A stretch of DNA of 13,040 bases from Verrucomicrobiales bacterium (GTDB lineage Bacteria; Verrucomicrobiota; Verrucomicrobiia; Verrucomicrobiales; DEV007): positions 1 through 13,040 of the forward strand of contig JACETS010000060.1 of assembly GCA_013911195.1 (NCBI GenBank). The letters are read 5' to 3'. The first letter of the stretch is position 1, and each line of letters starts with the position of its first letter. The notes beneath the pieces were generated by a model. The model was not told the origin of the DNA and did not search any database. It saw only the letters and a program-made list of their open reading frames with translations. The position numbers and the translations under genes were made by a program. Shown in pieces: positions 6,144 to 13,040 of the stretch.

Positions 6144-6941
6144 ATGAATCTAGGTATCATTGGATGCGGTAAAATGGGATCTGCGCTTGTTAAAGGTGCA
6201 ATCAGAGAAAATGCAATTAATGGGCAACAAGTCATGGCAATCGATTTAATCCCAGAGTTGGCTCAGCAACTCTCTAAAGACATCGGAGCTACTATTGCCA
6301 AAACAAACGACGAGTTGATCGAAAATTCGGATGCTATCCTTTTGTGTGTTAAACCCCAGGACATGATCTCTCTCACTAATTCATTTACTAAAGAAAGAAG
6401 TTCGAAGCTATTCATCTCAATAGCTGCAGGGATTAAAATTGATGATCTTGAAAAGTCTTTCAAGAATGACGACAGAATAATTCGCGTAATGCCAAATACT
6501 CCAGCAATGATTGGTCAGGGTGCTTCAGCTCAATCAAGGGGCAAAAATGCAACTGAATCTGATGCACAATTTGTTAGTAATATATTAAATGCTGTGGGAA
6601 TTGCGATTGAAGTACCTGAAAAGCAACTTGATGCCGTGACTGGCCTAAGCGGCAGTGGGCCAGCTTATATTTACACAGTCATAGAGGCGTTAGCCGATGG
6701 TGGAGTTTTGGTTGGCCTACCAAAAGAAAAAGCACTCATGTTAGCTGCTAAAACCGTCATTGGTGCTGCAGAGATGGTAATGAAGTCAGATGAGCATCCA
6801 GCAAAATTAAGAGATCAAGTTGCCAGTCCTGGAGGTACTACTATCGCGGGTTTAGCTGCACTTGAATCAGGAAAATTAAGATCAACTCTTATCGAAGCTG
6901 TAAAAGCTGCTACCAAGAGATCAGAAGAACTTGGATCATAA
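6144..6941 (+). CDS. proC: Pyrroline-5-carboxylate reductase
   Basis: Catalyses the last step of proline synthesis, NAD(P)H-dependent reduction of 1-pyrroline-5-carboxylate to L-proline, in the cytoplasm. The 265-residue length is normal. An N-terminal Rossmann fold has GCGKMG (7-12) followed by acidic Asp34 at the end of strand 2, then CVKPQ (68-72) and RVMPNTPA (114-121). The C-terminal domain has GLSGSGPAYIYTVIEALADG (167-186), the ProC family signature, and RDQVASPGGTT (223-233). All key motifs are present and there is no truncation. The gene is divergent from the Fur-family gene and ends 5 bp before the stop codon of the convergent amidohydrolase. Any link to the suf operon is probably only through the shared promoter region. 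Confidence 0.97.
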   Translation: MNLGIIGCGKMGSALVKGAIRENAINGQQVMAIDLIPELAQQLSKDIGATIAKTNDELIENSDAILLCVKPQDMISLTNSFTKERSSKLFISIAAGIKIDDLEKSFKNDDRIIRVMPNTPAMIGQGASAQSRGKNATESDAQFVSNILNAVGIAIEVPEKQLDAVTGLSGSGPAYIYTVIEALADGGVLVGLPKEKALMLAAKTVIGAAEMVMKSDEHPAKLRDQVASPGGTTIAGLAALESGKLRSTLIEAVKAATKRSEELGS

Positions 6942-6946
6942 AGCAA

Positions 6947-7861
6947 TTAACCCTCGGTAATTAAGGGTACAGATAATTTAGATTTCTCTAGTTGAATACC
7001 ATAAAGGCGGGCGGCGTTCTTCCCTAAAAATGCCTGTTTGTTGTTATCACTTATAGAGTCGTCATCTCTTATAAAATCAAGACTTTGGCGGTAAGTAAAA
7101 TCAACCATCGTTCTTGGCCAATCTGAGCCCCACATTAATTTGTCATAGCCGACTTCATTTGCTGCTTTCTTTATTGCCTCTTGAGCCTGGGTAAAAGGAT
7201 ACCCATCCGAACGATACAACCAAATAATACCTCCACATTCCATATAAACATTTTCATAATGACATAATTTGAGTTGACCTGGCCAACCTCCTCTATTCGG
7301 CATGCCGAAATGTCCAATCGCCACTTTTAATGAGGGGAAATTTGACATAATTACATCAAATTGTGGTACTTGTATTTCACCCTCAGAAAAGTCGACCGCC
7401 AGAACATGCCCATCATTTTCCATTATTTCCCATATTGGAAAAAAAGCTTCGTCATTCAAATCTATTTTCCCCATAAGATGACCACCGCAAAGTTTTAAAC
7501 CCTGAAAACCTTGTTCAAATAATTCTTTAACCTCGGAAACCACGCCATTGACGTTGAAAAAGTCTGGTAACGCATGCAGAAAAAACCTGTCCGGATAATT
7601 ATTCTTAACGGACAATAAATAATTGTTTTGAGGACCATCCAAATACTCTTGAACAACCACTCCTGCCTGAACCCCTGAAGCATCAAATTCTCCAATAACA
7701 TATTCTGCTAAAGCTTGACACCCATTCAAAGTTGCAGGCATTCCTAGCATCTTTTCTTCTCCAATACTGATCATCCCGGACCCTAGCGGACGAACTGGTA
7801 ACTCCCCTTTTACCAGTCCATGAATCCGGTCCCATATGTGCATATGTGCGTCAATAATCAT
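6947..7861 (-). CDS. Amidohydrolase_2-family hydrolase (lactonase-like)
   Basis: A 304-residue TIM-barrel metal hydrolase of the amidohydrolase_2 type, the family of sugar-acid lactonases, 2-pyrone-4,6-dicarboxylate hydrolase and ACMSD-like decarboxylases. Visible metal or active-site features: DAHMHIW (4-10) with the His-x-His pair on strand 1, GLKLCGGH (121-128) with Lys123, AIGHFG (181-186) with His184, and MWGSDWPRT (243-251) with the strand-8 Asp247. The C-terminal 'KNAARLYGI' (281-289) is also typical. Where relatives often have a strand-5 His, the sequence reads GHVLAVDFSEG (151-161), so Asp157 or His152 may replace it; my alignment there is uncertain. No signal peptide, so cytoplasmic. 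The substrate cannot be assigned. It is divergent from the cytochrome/DUF1549 gene across 53 bp (counted to the ATG at 7915), which hints at a shared catabolic role. Confidence 0.85.
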   Translation of the reverse strand: MIIDAHMHIWDRIHGLVKGELPVRPLGSGMISIGEEKMLGMPATLNGCQALAEYVIGEFDASGVQAGVVVQEYLDGPQNNYLLSVKNNYPDRFFLHALPDFFNVNGVVSEVKELFEQGFQGLKLCGGHLMGKIDLNDEAFFPIWEIMENDGHVLAVDFSEGEIQVPQFDVIMSNFPSLKVAIGHFGMPNRGGWPGQLKLCHYENVYMECGGIIWLYRSDGYPFTQAQEAIKKAANEVGYDKLMWGSDWPRTMVDFTYRQSLDFIRDDDSISDNNKQAFLGKNAARLYGIQLEKSKLSVPLITEG

Positions 7862-7914
7862 AAATCAAATACTGGAACACTTTAATATTCTTGTATAACA
7901 TTAATATATTAAGA

Positions 7915-10062
7915 ATGAAATCTCGAATCCTTATGACAATTACATTTACTATTTTGTCATGGACAGACCTCAGAGCTGAGATTGATTTCGAAAGGGAAGT
8001 AAGACCAATATTAATTAATAAATGCATAAACTGTCACGGTGGTATTAAAGCAAAATCGGGCTTAAATTTCACAAAGAAAAATACGGTATTTGATAAACTA
8101 GATTCAGGTGAAATCCCTGTTGTGGCCAAATCTCCATTAAAAAGTGAGCTCTTTCATCGAATTACTTCGACTGATGAATCAGATAAAATGCCTCCCGATA
8201 AGCCTCTGAACCAAAAAGAAATTAATATCATCAAAGCTTGGATCAAAGAAGGGGCAATATGGCCTGAGCATTGGGCCTACTCTCCACTACAAAAAAAAGC
8301 GCAAAATGGATCCTCAATCGATGAAATCATAGTAGCTAAATTAAAAGAAATTGGAATTACTCAGAGCACCATTGCAAATAAGCGCACCCTCCTCAGGCGG
8401 TTGTCGCTTGATTTGATTGGACTTCCTCCAAGCAAAATTGAAATAAATAATTTTATAAACGATACATCAGAGAATGCTTATGAAAAATTAGTCCAACGGT
8501 TATTGGAATCTAAACATTTTGGAGAACGCTGGGCTAGACACTGGTTAGATGGCGCCAGATATGCCGATTCTGATGGTTACGAGAAAGATAACATAAGACC
8601 TAATGCTTGGATTTGGAGAAAATGGGTCATCGATGCAATCAACAATGACATGCCTTTCGATCAATTCACGATTGAGCAAATTTCTGGCGACCTTAAAAAA
8701 AATGCGAAGCCAAGCCAGATTCTGGCTACTGCTTTTCATAGACAAACACTTTACAATCGAGAAGGCGGTGTCGATCCAGAGGAGGATCGAACTAAAAGAA
8801 CTATCGACAGAGCAAATACAACCGCTCTCGTTTGGTTAGGCCTCTCACTCGAATGTGCACAATGTCATGACCACCCATATGATTCTCTAACACAAAAAGA
8901 ATTCTATCAATTTTACTCTTTCTTTAACGACATGACTGAATCAGAAATTGATTATGAAAGCGATTTTTTGGAAAAAAAATCAAAGGTTAGGGTTATGAAG
9001 AGAAAAGATAGACAGACGTTTATTTTTCATCGTGGCGATTTCCTTCAACCCATGGAAGAAATAAAGATATCATCAACCACCCCGAGCTCTCTTTCTCAAA
9101 TCAATGTTGATAAATCTAAAGAATGGGATCGGATCGATTTAGGGAATTGGTTGGTTAACGTTAATAATCCATTATCATCCAGAGTCTTGGCGAATGATAT
9201 TTGGACTAAACTTTTTGGTGCAAGTCTAGTTCAAACAAAATCAGATTTTGGAACCAGATCGACACCACCCGAACAACTCTATCTATTGGATCATCTTGCA
9301 GAGAAATTCAATCAACTTAATTGGAGTAGAAAGAAATTAATTGCCTATATAGTCAATTCAAAAACTTATAAACAATCTTCAATAAGAAGAAAAGAAGCAG
9401 ACGAAAAGGATCCAGATAATCATTTTTACCACAGACAAAACCGATTCAGAATTGAAGGCGAAATTGTTCGAGATATTTTCCTATCTTCATCAGGACTAAT
9501 AAAACATAGAATTGGTGGACCAAGTGTATTTCCTCCAATTCCTGATGGAGTAGCTGAACAAAGTTTTGCAGGTAACTTTAAGTGGAAAACGAGCCAAGGA
9601 GATGACCGATATCGACGTGGAATGTACACATTCTTTAAACGCACAGCACCGGACCCTAATCTTATTACTTTTGATTGCCCGGATGCGAATGTTTCAATTA
9701 CAAAACGTAATATATCAAATAATCCTATTATCGCATTAGCTACTTTGGGTAATGAGGTTTTCCATGAAGCCGCTCAGGCGCTAGCGAAAAGAATTATTAA
9801 AAATCTACCGAATGATAATGACCAAGATAGAATCGCTGAAGCCTTTCAGTTATGCACCTCCAGAAAGCCTAAGCCCGAAGAGACAAATGAACTCATGACT
9901 CTCCTCAAAAAAAGCAGGCATTTCTATTCAGAAAACAAAGAGGAAGCAAAATTAGTCATTGGGAAACATTCTTTAGAAAACATCGAGGCCGTGGATTTGG
10001 CTCCATGGGTTAGCGTCTCAAGAATCATCCTCAATCTTGATGAAACCATTAATCGAGAATAA
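7915..10062 (+). CDS. Secreted PSCyt1-DUF1549-DUF1553 multidomain cytochrome c-like protein
   Basis: A member of the large Planctomycetota/Verrucomicrobiota family with a planctomycete cytochrome c domain. I chose the ATG at 7915 (715 residues) over the in-frame TTG at 7891 because it begins directly with a signal peptide (K2/R4, hydrophobic 5-16, likely cleavage after LRA at 19-21). Residues 30-120 form the cytochrome domain: heme motif CINCH (37-41) and possible axial Met92 in DKMPP. DUF1549/PSCyt2 follows (about 132-340), with LRRLSLDLIGLPP (160-172), ERWARHWLDGARYADSDGYE (204-223) and a second CxxCH, CAQCHDHPYD (314-323). DUF1553/PSD1 covers about 418-705, with NPLSSRVLANDIW (418-430), ending in 'RIILNLDETINRE'. 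It is periplasmic or surface exposed; the family role is not settled, though these proteins often sit beside sulfatases and polysaccharide loci. It is followed by the DUF1501 gene after 11 bp. Confidence 0.9.
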   Translation: MKSRILMTITFTILSWTDLRAEIDFEREVRPILINKCINCHGGIKAKSGLNFTKKNTVFDKLDSGEIPVVAKSPLKSELFHRITSTDESDKMPPDKPLNQKEINIIKAWIKEGAIWPEHWAYSPLQKKAQNGSSIDEIIVAKLKEIGITQSTIANKRTLLRRLSLDLIGLPPSKIEINNFINDTSENAYEKLVQRLLESKHFGERWARHWLDGARYADSDGYEKDNIRPNAWIWRKWVIDAINNDMPFDQFTIEQISGDLKKNAKPSQILATAFHRQTLYNREGGVDPEEDRTKRTIDRANTTALVWLGLSLECAQCHDHPYDSLTQKEFYQFYSFFNDMTESEIDYESDFLEKKSKVRVMKRKDRQTFIFHRGDFLQPMEEIKISSTTPSSLSQINVDKSKEWDRIDLGNWLVNVNNPLSSRVLANDIWTKLFGASLVQTKSDFGTRSTPPEQLYLLDHLAEKFNQLNWSRKKLIAYIVNSKTYKQSSIRRKEADEKDPDNHFYHRQNRFRIEGEIVRDIFLSSSGLIKHRIGGPSVFPPIPDGVAEQSFAGNFKWKTSQGDDRYRRGMYTFFKRTAPDPNLITFDCPDANVSITKRNISNNPIIALATLGNEVFHEAAQALAKRIIKNLPNDNDQDRIAEAFQLCTSRKPKPEETNELMTLLKKSRHFYSENKEEAKLVIGKHSLENIEAVDLAPWVSVSRIILNLDETINRE

Positions 10063-10073
10063 TTATTAACATT

Positions 10074-11522
10074 ATGCGGGCAAACCTTCGAAGAGATTTT
10101 TTAACAAGTTCGGCCTCAGGAATTGGAGGAATTGCACTAAGCCATTTACTCAATGAGGAAACTTTTGCAGATGCGCCTCCAGAGAAGAATCCACATTTTT
10201 CACCAAAAACTAAGAATTGTATTTTCATATTTATGGCAGGAGCTCCTTCACAATTGGACCTCTTTGACTATAAACCAAAACTCAATGAGCTGGATGGAAA
10301 AAAGATGAATGCCAAATTGTTGGAGGGCAAACGATTTGCCTTTCTTCAAAAAGAGTCTGCTGTTCTTATGGGTTCCCCAAGAAAATTTTCGCAACACGGT
10401 AGATCCGGAATGTGGTTTTCTGATTTGGTTCCAAATTTAGCAAAGTGCTCAGATGATATTTGCATGATTCGGTCAATGCATACGGATCAATTCAATCATC
10501 ATCCAGGCCAATTACAAATGCAATGCGGCGAAGCTAAATTTGGTATTCCTTCCACCGGTTCTTGGATCAATTATGGCTTAGGTTCAGAAAACCAAAACCT
10601 TCCGGGTTATATTGTATTAACTGCGGGAAGAGGATCTAGTGGAGGAGCCACTCTTTGGCAAAATGGATTTCTACCATCTAATTATGCTGGAGTTCAATTT
10701 AGAAATGGAGACTCCCCACTATTAAATTTGAAAAATCCTAACGGAATACCAATTCAACTCCAAAGATCAGGATTAGAAACCTTAAGAAAATTAAACGAAA
10801 AACATTTTTCAAGGACCCTAGATCCTGAAATTTTAAGCAGAATTGAAAATTATGAACTTGCTTTTAGAATGCAATCCGCTGCGCCTGAACTAGTTGATCT
10901 TTCAAATGAAACATCAAAAACTCTTGAGAACTACGGAGTCAACAGGCAACTACCCAAAGAAGGAGGAGGAAGAGGCAAAGGAAATGGAAATACTTACGCA
11001 GACTTTTCAAGAAATTGCTTATTGGCCAGAAGAATGGTCGAACGTGGAGTTCGTTTTGTGAACATTATTCACGCCTCTTGGGATCACCATTCTAACCTAG
11101 ACCCCGAGATCAGCTTTAACGCAAGGATGTCAGATCAACCAATTGCAGCCTTAATTAATGACTTAAAGGAAAGAGGTTTATTAGATGAAACTCTGGTTGT
11201 ATGGGCAGGAGAATTTGGTAGAACCCCTCTAGGGGAAAATCGTCCCGGACGCAAAGCTAATACAGGTCGAGACCATCATCCAAATGCATTTACAGTACTC
11301 ATGGCTGGAGGCGGTGTTCGTGGGGGTCTAACCTATGGAAGCACTGATGAGATTGGTTGGAATCCTGAGGAAAACCCTGTTCACGTTAATGACTTTCAAG
11401 CCACTCTACTACATCTTTTTGGCCTAGATCATGAAAAGTTAACGTATAACCATGCTGGAACCCAAAGAAGACTCACAAGCATCACTCGCAAGTCACGAGT
11501 TATAACAGATATTCTTACTTAG
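10074..11522 (+). CDS. DUF1501 family protein with Tat-type signal
   Basis: A 482-residue protein of the DUF1501 family, whose fold is related to alkaline phosphatase/sulfatase. The N-terminus has a twin-arginine motif, RRDFLT (6-11), then a weakly hydrophobic segment (12-25) and a likely cleavage after FADA (31-34), so export by Tat is expected. Family landmarks: FMAGAPSQLDLFDYKP (53-68), MHTDQFNHHPGQ (135-146), ASWDHHSNL (334-342), WAGEFGRTP (377-385) and GRDHHPNAFTVLMAGGG (398-414); the clustered His and Asp residues look like metal ligands. A Gly-rich stretch (297-304) is a variable loop. It starts 11 bp after the cytochrome/DUF1549/DUF1553 gene, the standard partner order in these phyla, so the two are surely cotranscribed and probably act together in the periplasm. 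The substrate is unknown. No Shine-Dalgarno precedes the ATG. Confidence 0.92.
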   Translation: MRANLRRDFLTSSASGIGGIALSHLLNEETFADAPPEKNPHFSPKTKNCIFIFMAGAPSQLDLFDYKPKLNELDGKKMNAKLLEGKRFAFLQKESAVLMGSPRKFSQHGRSGMWFSDLVPNLAKCSDDICMIRSMHTDQFNHHPGQLQMQCGEAKFGIPSTGSWINYGLGSENQNLPGYIVLTAGRGSSGGATLWQNGFLPSNYAGVQFRNGDSPLLNLKNPNGIPIQLQRSGLETLRKLNEKHFSRTLDPEILSRIENYELAFRMQSAAPELVDLSNETSKTLENYGVNRQLPKEGGGRGKGNGNTYADFSRNCLLARRMVERGVRFVNIIHASWDHHSNLDPEISFNARMSDQPIAALINDLKERGLLDETLVVWAGEFGRTPLGENRPGRKANTGRDHHPNAFTVLMAGGGVRGGLTYGSTDEIGWNPEENPVHVNDFQATLLHLFGLDHEKLTYNHAGTQRRLTSITRKSRVITDILT

Positions 11523-11556
11523 TTAAATCAATAATCAAATAAGGGCAGCTAATAGA

Positions 11557-12846
11557 TTAAGATGACGCACTTGATAAGGCCTTATCAAGATCTGCAATAA
11601 TGTCATCAATATGCTCAATACCAACCGATAACCTTATTAATTCAGGAGTAATCCCACCAGCAGCTTGTTGCTCCTCATTTAATTGAGAATGGGTCGTGGT
11701 TGCAGGATGAATAGCTAGGCTCTTTGCATCACCCACGTTAGCAAGATGTGAGAACAACTCACAACCTTCGATGAATTTTTGACCGGCCTCTGCTCCTCCC
11801 TTAATTCCAAAAACAACCATAGATCCACCTTTACCCTTTAGATACTTATTGTTCTTTTCAAATTCAGGATCGGATTCAAGACCTGGGAAGCGAACCCACT
11901 CAACGGACTCATGTTGAGACAAATGCTCTGCAACCAGTTTGGCATTGCTACAATGACGTTCCATTCTCAAAGGCAAAGTCTCTATTCCTTGCAAGAACAT
12001 CCATGCATTATCAGGAGCAATACAAGCGCCAAGATTTCTCAAGGGAACTGTCCTCATTCTAAGAATATACGCTAATGGGGCAAGCATATCTGGTAAATCA
12101 TGTCCCCACCTTAGTCCATGATATGATGTATCAGGCTCATCGAATAATGGATGCTTACCAGCGGACCAATCAAAACGCCCACTATCAACAACTATTCCTC
12201 CAATTCCTGTTCCATGACCTCCAAACCATTTTGTAAGAGAATGAACAACTATATCTGCACCATGAGCTAAAGGATTAGTCAGATATGGAGTTGAAAAGGT
12301 TGAGTCGACGATCAATGGAACTCCACACTCTTTTGCATGACCAGAAATAGCATCAAGATCAGCTACTTCAAGTGCAGGATTAGATACTGTCTCAGTAAAA
12401 AAAGCGCGAGTCTTTTCATCAGCTGCCGCAGCAAAATTACTAGGATCTTGAGAATCAACAAATCGCACCTCTATTCCGAGAGAAGGAAGTATATCATTAA
12501 ATTGTGTATATGATCCACCGTAGAGATTTCTTGCAGAAACAATATTATCACCTGCCGAAGCTAGATTAATTATTGAATAAAAAACTCCACTTGTTCCTGA
12601 TGCTAAACCAAGACCTGCCATCTCGTGAGCTCCCTCAAGCAATGCAACTCTCTTCTCTAAAACATCAGTCGTAGGATTCATCAAGCGAGTGTAGATATTT
12701 CCAAGCTCTTTAAGTGCAAATAAATTTGCGGCATGTTCTGTCGAATCAAAAACAAATGAAGTCGTTCTATGTATAGAGACAGCGCGGGCCTTGGTTGTTG
12801 GATCAGGTGTATGTCCACCGTGGAGACAAAGAGTATCGAGTTTCAT
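11557..12846 (-). CDS. metY: O-acetylhomoserine sulfhydrylase (aminocarboxypropyltransferase)
   Basis: A PLP-dependent Cys/Met metabolism enzyme of fold type I that makes homocysteine from O-acetyl-L-homoserine and sulfide in methionine synthesis. The 429-residue length matches MetY (MetB/MetC/MetZ are nearer 380-400). Seen in order: LHGGHTPDPTTKARAVSIH (8-26), IYTRLMNPTTDVLEKRVALL (51-70), ASGTSGVFY (82-90), VDSTFSTPYL with PLP-binding Asp181 (180-189), the Schiff-base lysine Lys206 in HSLTKWFGGHG (202-212), and RLSVGIEHIDDI near the C-terminus. The 40-residue extension around 'HDLPDMLAPLAYILRMRTV' is typical of MetY. It is convergent with the DUF1501 gene, 34 bp between stops. There is no Shine-Dalgarno at the ATG; GGGG lies too far upstream, about 20 bases. 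O-succinylhomoserine use is possible but less likely. Confidence 0.94.
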   Translation of the reverse strand: MKLDTLCLHGGHTPDPTTKARAVSIHRTTSFVFDSTEHAANLFALKELGNIYTRLMNPTTDVLEKRVALLEGAHEMAGLGLASGTSGVFYSIINLASAGDNIVSARNLYGGSYTQFNDILPSLGIEVRFVDSQDPSNFAAAADEKTRAFFTETVSNPALEVADLDAISGHAKECGVPLIVDSTFSTPYLTNPLAHGADIVVHSLTKWFGGHGTGIGGIVVDSGRFDWSAGKHPLFDEPDTSYHGLRWGHDLPDMLAPLAYILRMRTVPLRNLGACIAPDNAWMFLQGIETLPLRMERHCSNAKLVAEHLSQHESVEWVRFPGLESDPEFEKNNKYLKGKGGSMVVFGIKGGAEAGQKFIEGCELFSHLANVGDAKSLAIHPATTTHSQLNEEQQAAGGITPELIRLSVGIEHIDDIIADLDKALSSASS

Positions 12847-13040
12847 GGGCGCGAGAATTACCCCAAAACCTACTGTAATACAAGCCTAACTAAGTATTTT
12901 TAGTAAATTATTTTAAAAAAACCTGAAAATTGACTATAGTGGAACCTTAAAACACCATTTCTACATCTTTAAGATTATTACGATTATCAATAATTCATAA
13001 TTTCTTTTCTCTCTTACACATTAAGAAAAAATAATTAAAT
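12847..13040. other. AT-rich region upstream of metY
   Basis: The 194 bases before metY (read on the minus strand) should hold its promoter and leader. I looked for a SAM riboswitch, common ahead of methionine genes, and found neither the conserved SAM-I core nor SAM-II. There is no convincing -35/-10 pair, no ORF and no tRNA; only a weak 5-bp dyad ACTAA/TTAGT near 12890-12907. Confidence 0.5.

Noticed and set aside
6950..6968. ACCCT/AGGGT hairpin between convergent proC and the amidohydrolase, as a terminator
   Set aside because: Only a 5-bp stem with a 9-base loop, no T-tract on either strand, and it falls inside the amidohydrolase coding end.
7891..7914. TTG at 7891 as the start of the cytochrome/DUF1549 gene
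   Set aside because: It would add 8 residues ahead of a clean signal peptide that begins at the ATG at 7915; the extension has no supporting signal.
12847..13040. SAM riboswitch upstream of metY
   Set aside because: The conserved SAM-I core and SAM-II motifs are absent on the minus strand; only weak AT-rich repeats are present.

Overview
This window looks like chromosomal DNA from a marine-type Verrucomicrobiota bacterium, most likely near Opitutales/Puniceicoccales. That placement is an inference from three things. First, there is a cytochrome c/DUF1549/DUF1553 gene followed by a DUF1501 gene, a pair typical of the Planctomycetota-Verrucomicrobiota group. Second, the window holds a secreted lipoprotein with repeated 'SPY...CPxSG' units, a style I associate with Opitutae. 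Third, there is a GspE/PilB-type ATPase N-terminus with a 'YGVGADTFEQ' motif. The DNA is AT-rich, genes are tightly packed, and no gene start has a clear Shine-Dalgarno sequence.

Left part, minus strand (1-6028). Reading in the direction of transcription, a Fur/PerR-family regulator (6028 to 5594) is followed by sufC, sufB and sufD (5558 to 2033), the Fe-S cluster scaffold SufBCD. Gaps are 35, 8 and 38 bp, so this is very probably one operon. No cysteine desulfurase (SufS) or SufU/SufE is in the window, so sulfur mobilisation must be encoded elsewhere. Downstream lie a lipoprotein with three divergent copies of a small one-cysteine domain (1899 to 895), a 318-bp AT-rich gap with several dyads, and the 5' part of a GspE/PulE/PilB-family ATPase gene that runs off the left edge.

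Centre. proC (pyrroline-5-carboxylate reductase, plus strand) is divergent from the regulator. The 115-bp region between them carries an interrupted dyad resembling a Fur/PerR operator, a hairpin, and a promoter that would make the proC mRNA leaderless. proC converges on an amidohydrolase_2/lactonase-like gene with only 5 bp between the stop codons.

Right part. Divergent from the amidohydrolase is a two-gene plus-strand unit: a secreted PSCyt1-DUF1549-DUF1553 protein with two CxxCH motifs, and a Tat-type DUF1501 protein 11 bp downstream. It converges on metY (O-acetylhomoserine sulfhydrylase, minus strand), and about 190 bp of AT-rich upstream DNA ends the window.

Most of this is housekeeping: Fe-S assembly, proline and methionine biosynthesis. 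The points most worth a second look are a PerR-like regulator that aligns residue for residue with Bacillus subtilis PerR but has Cys at the Asp85 metal-ligand position, its likely operator, the triple-repeat lipoprotein, and the lack of Shine-Dalgarno sequences. I saw no mobile element, CRISPR array, tRNA or rRNA.
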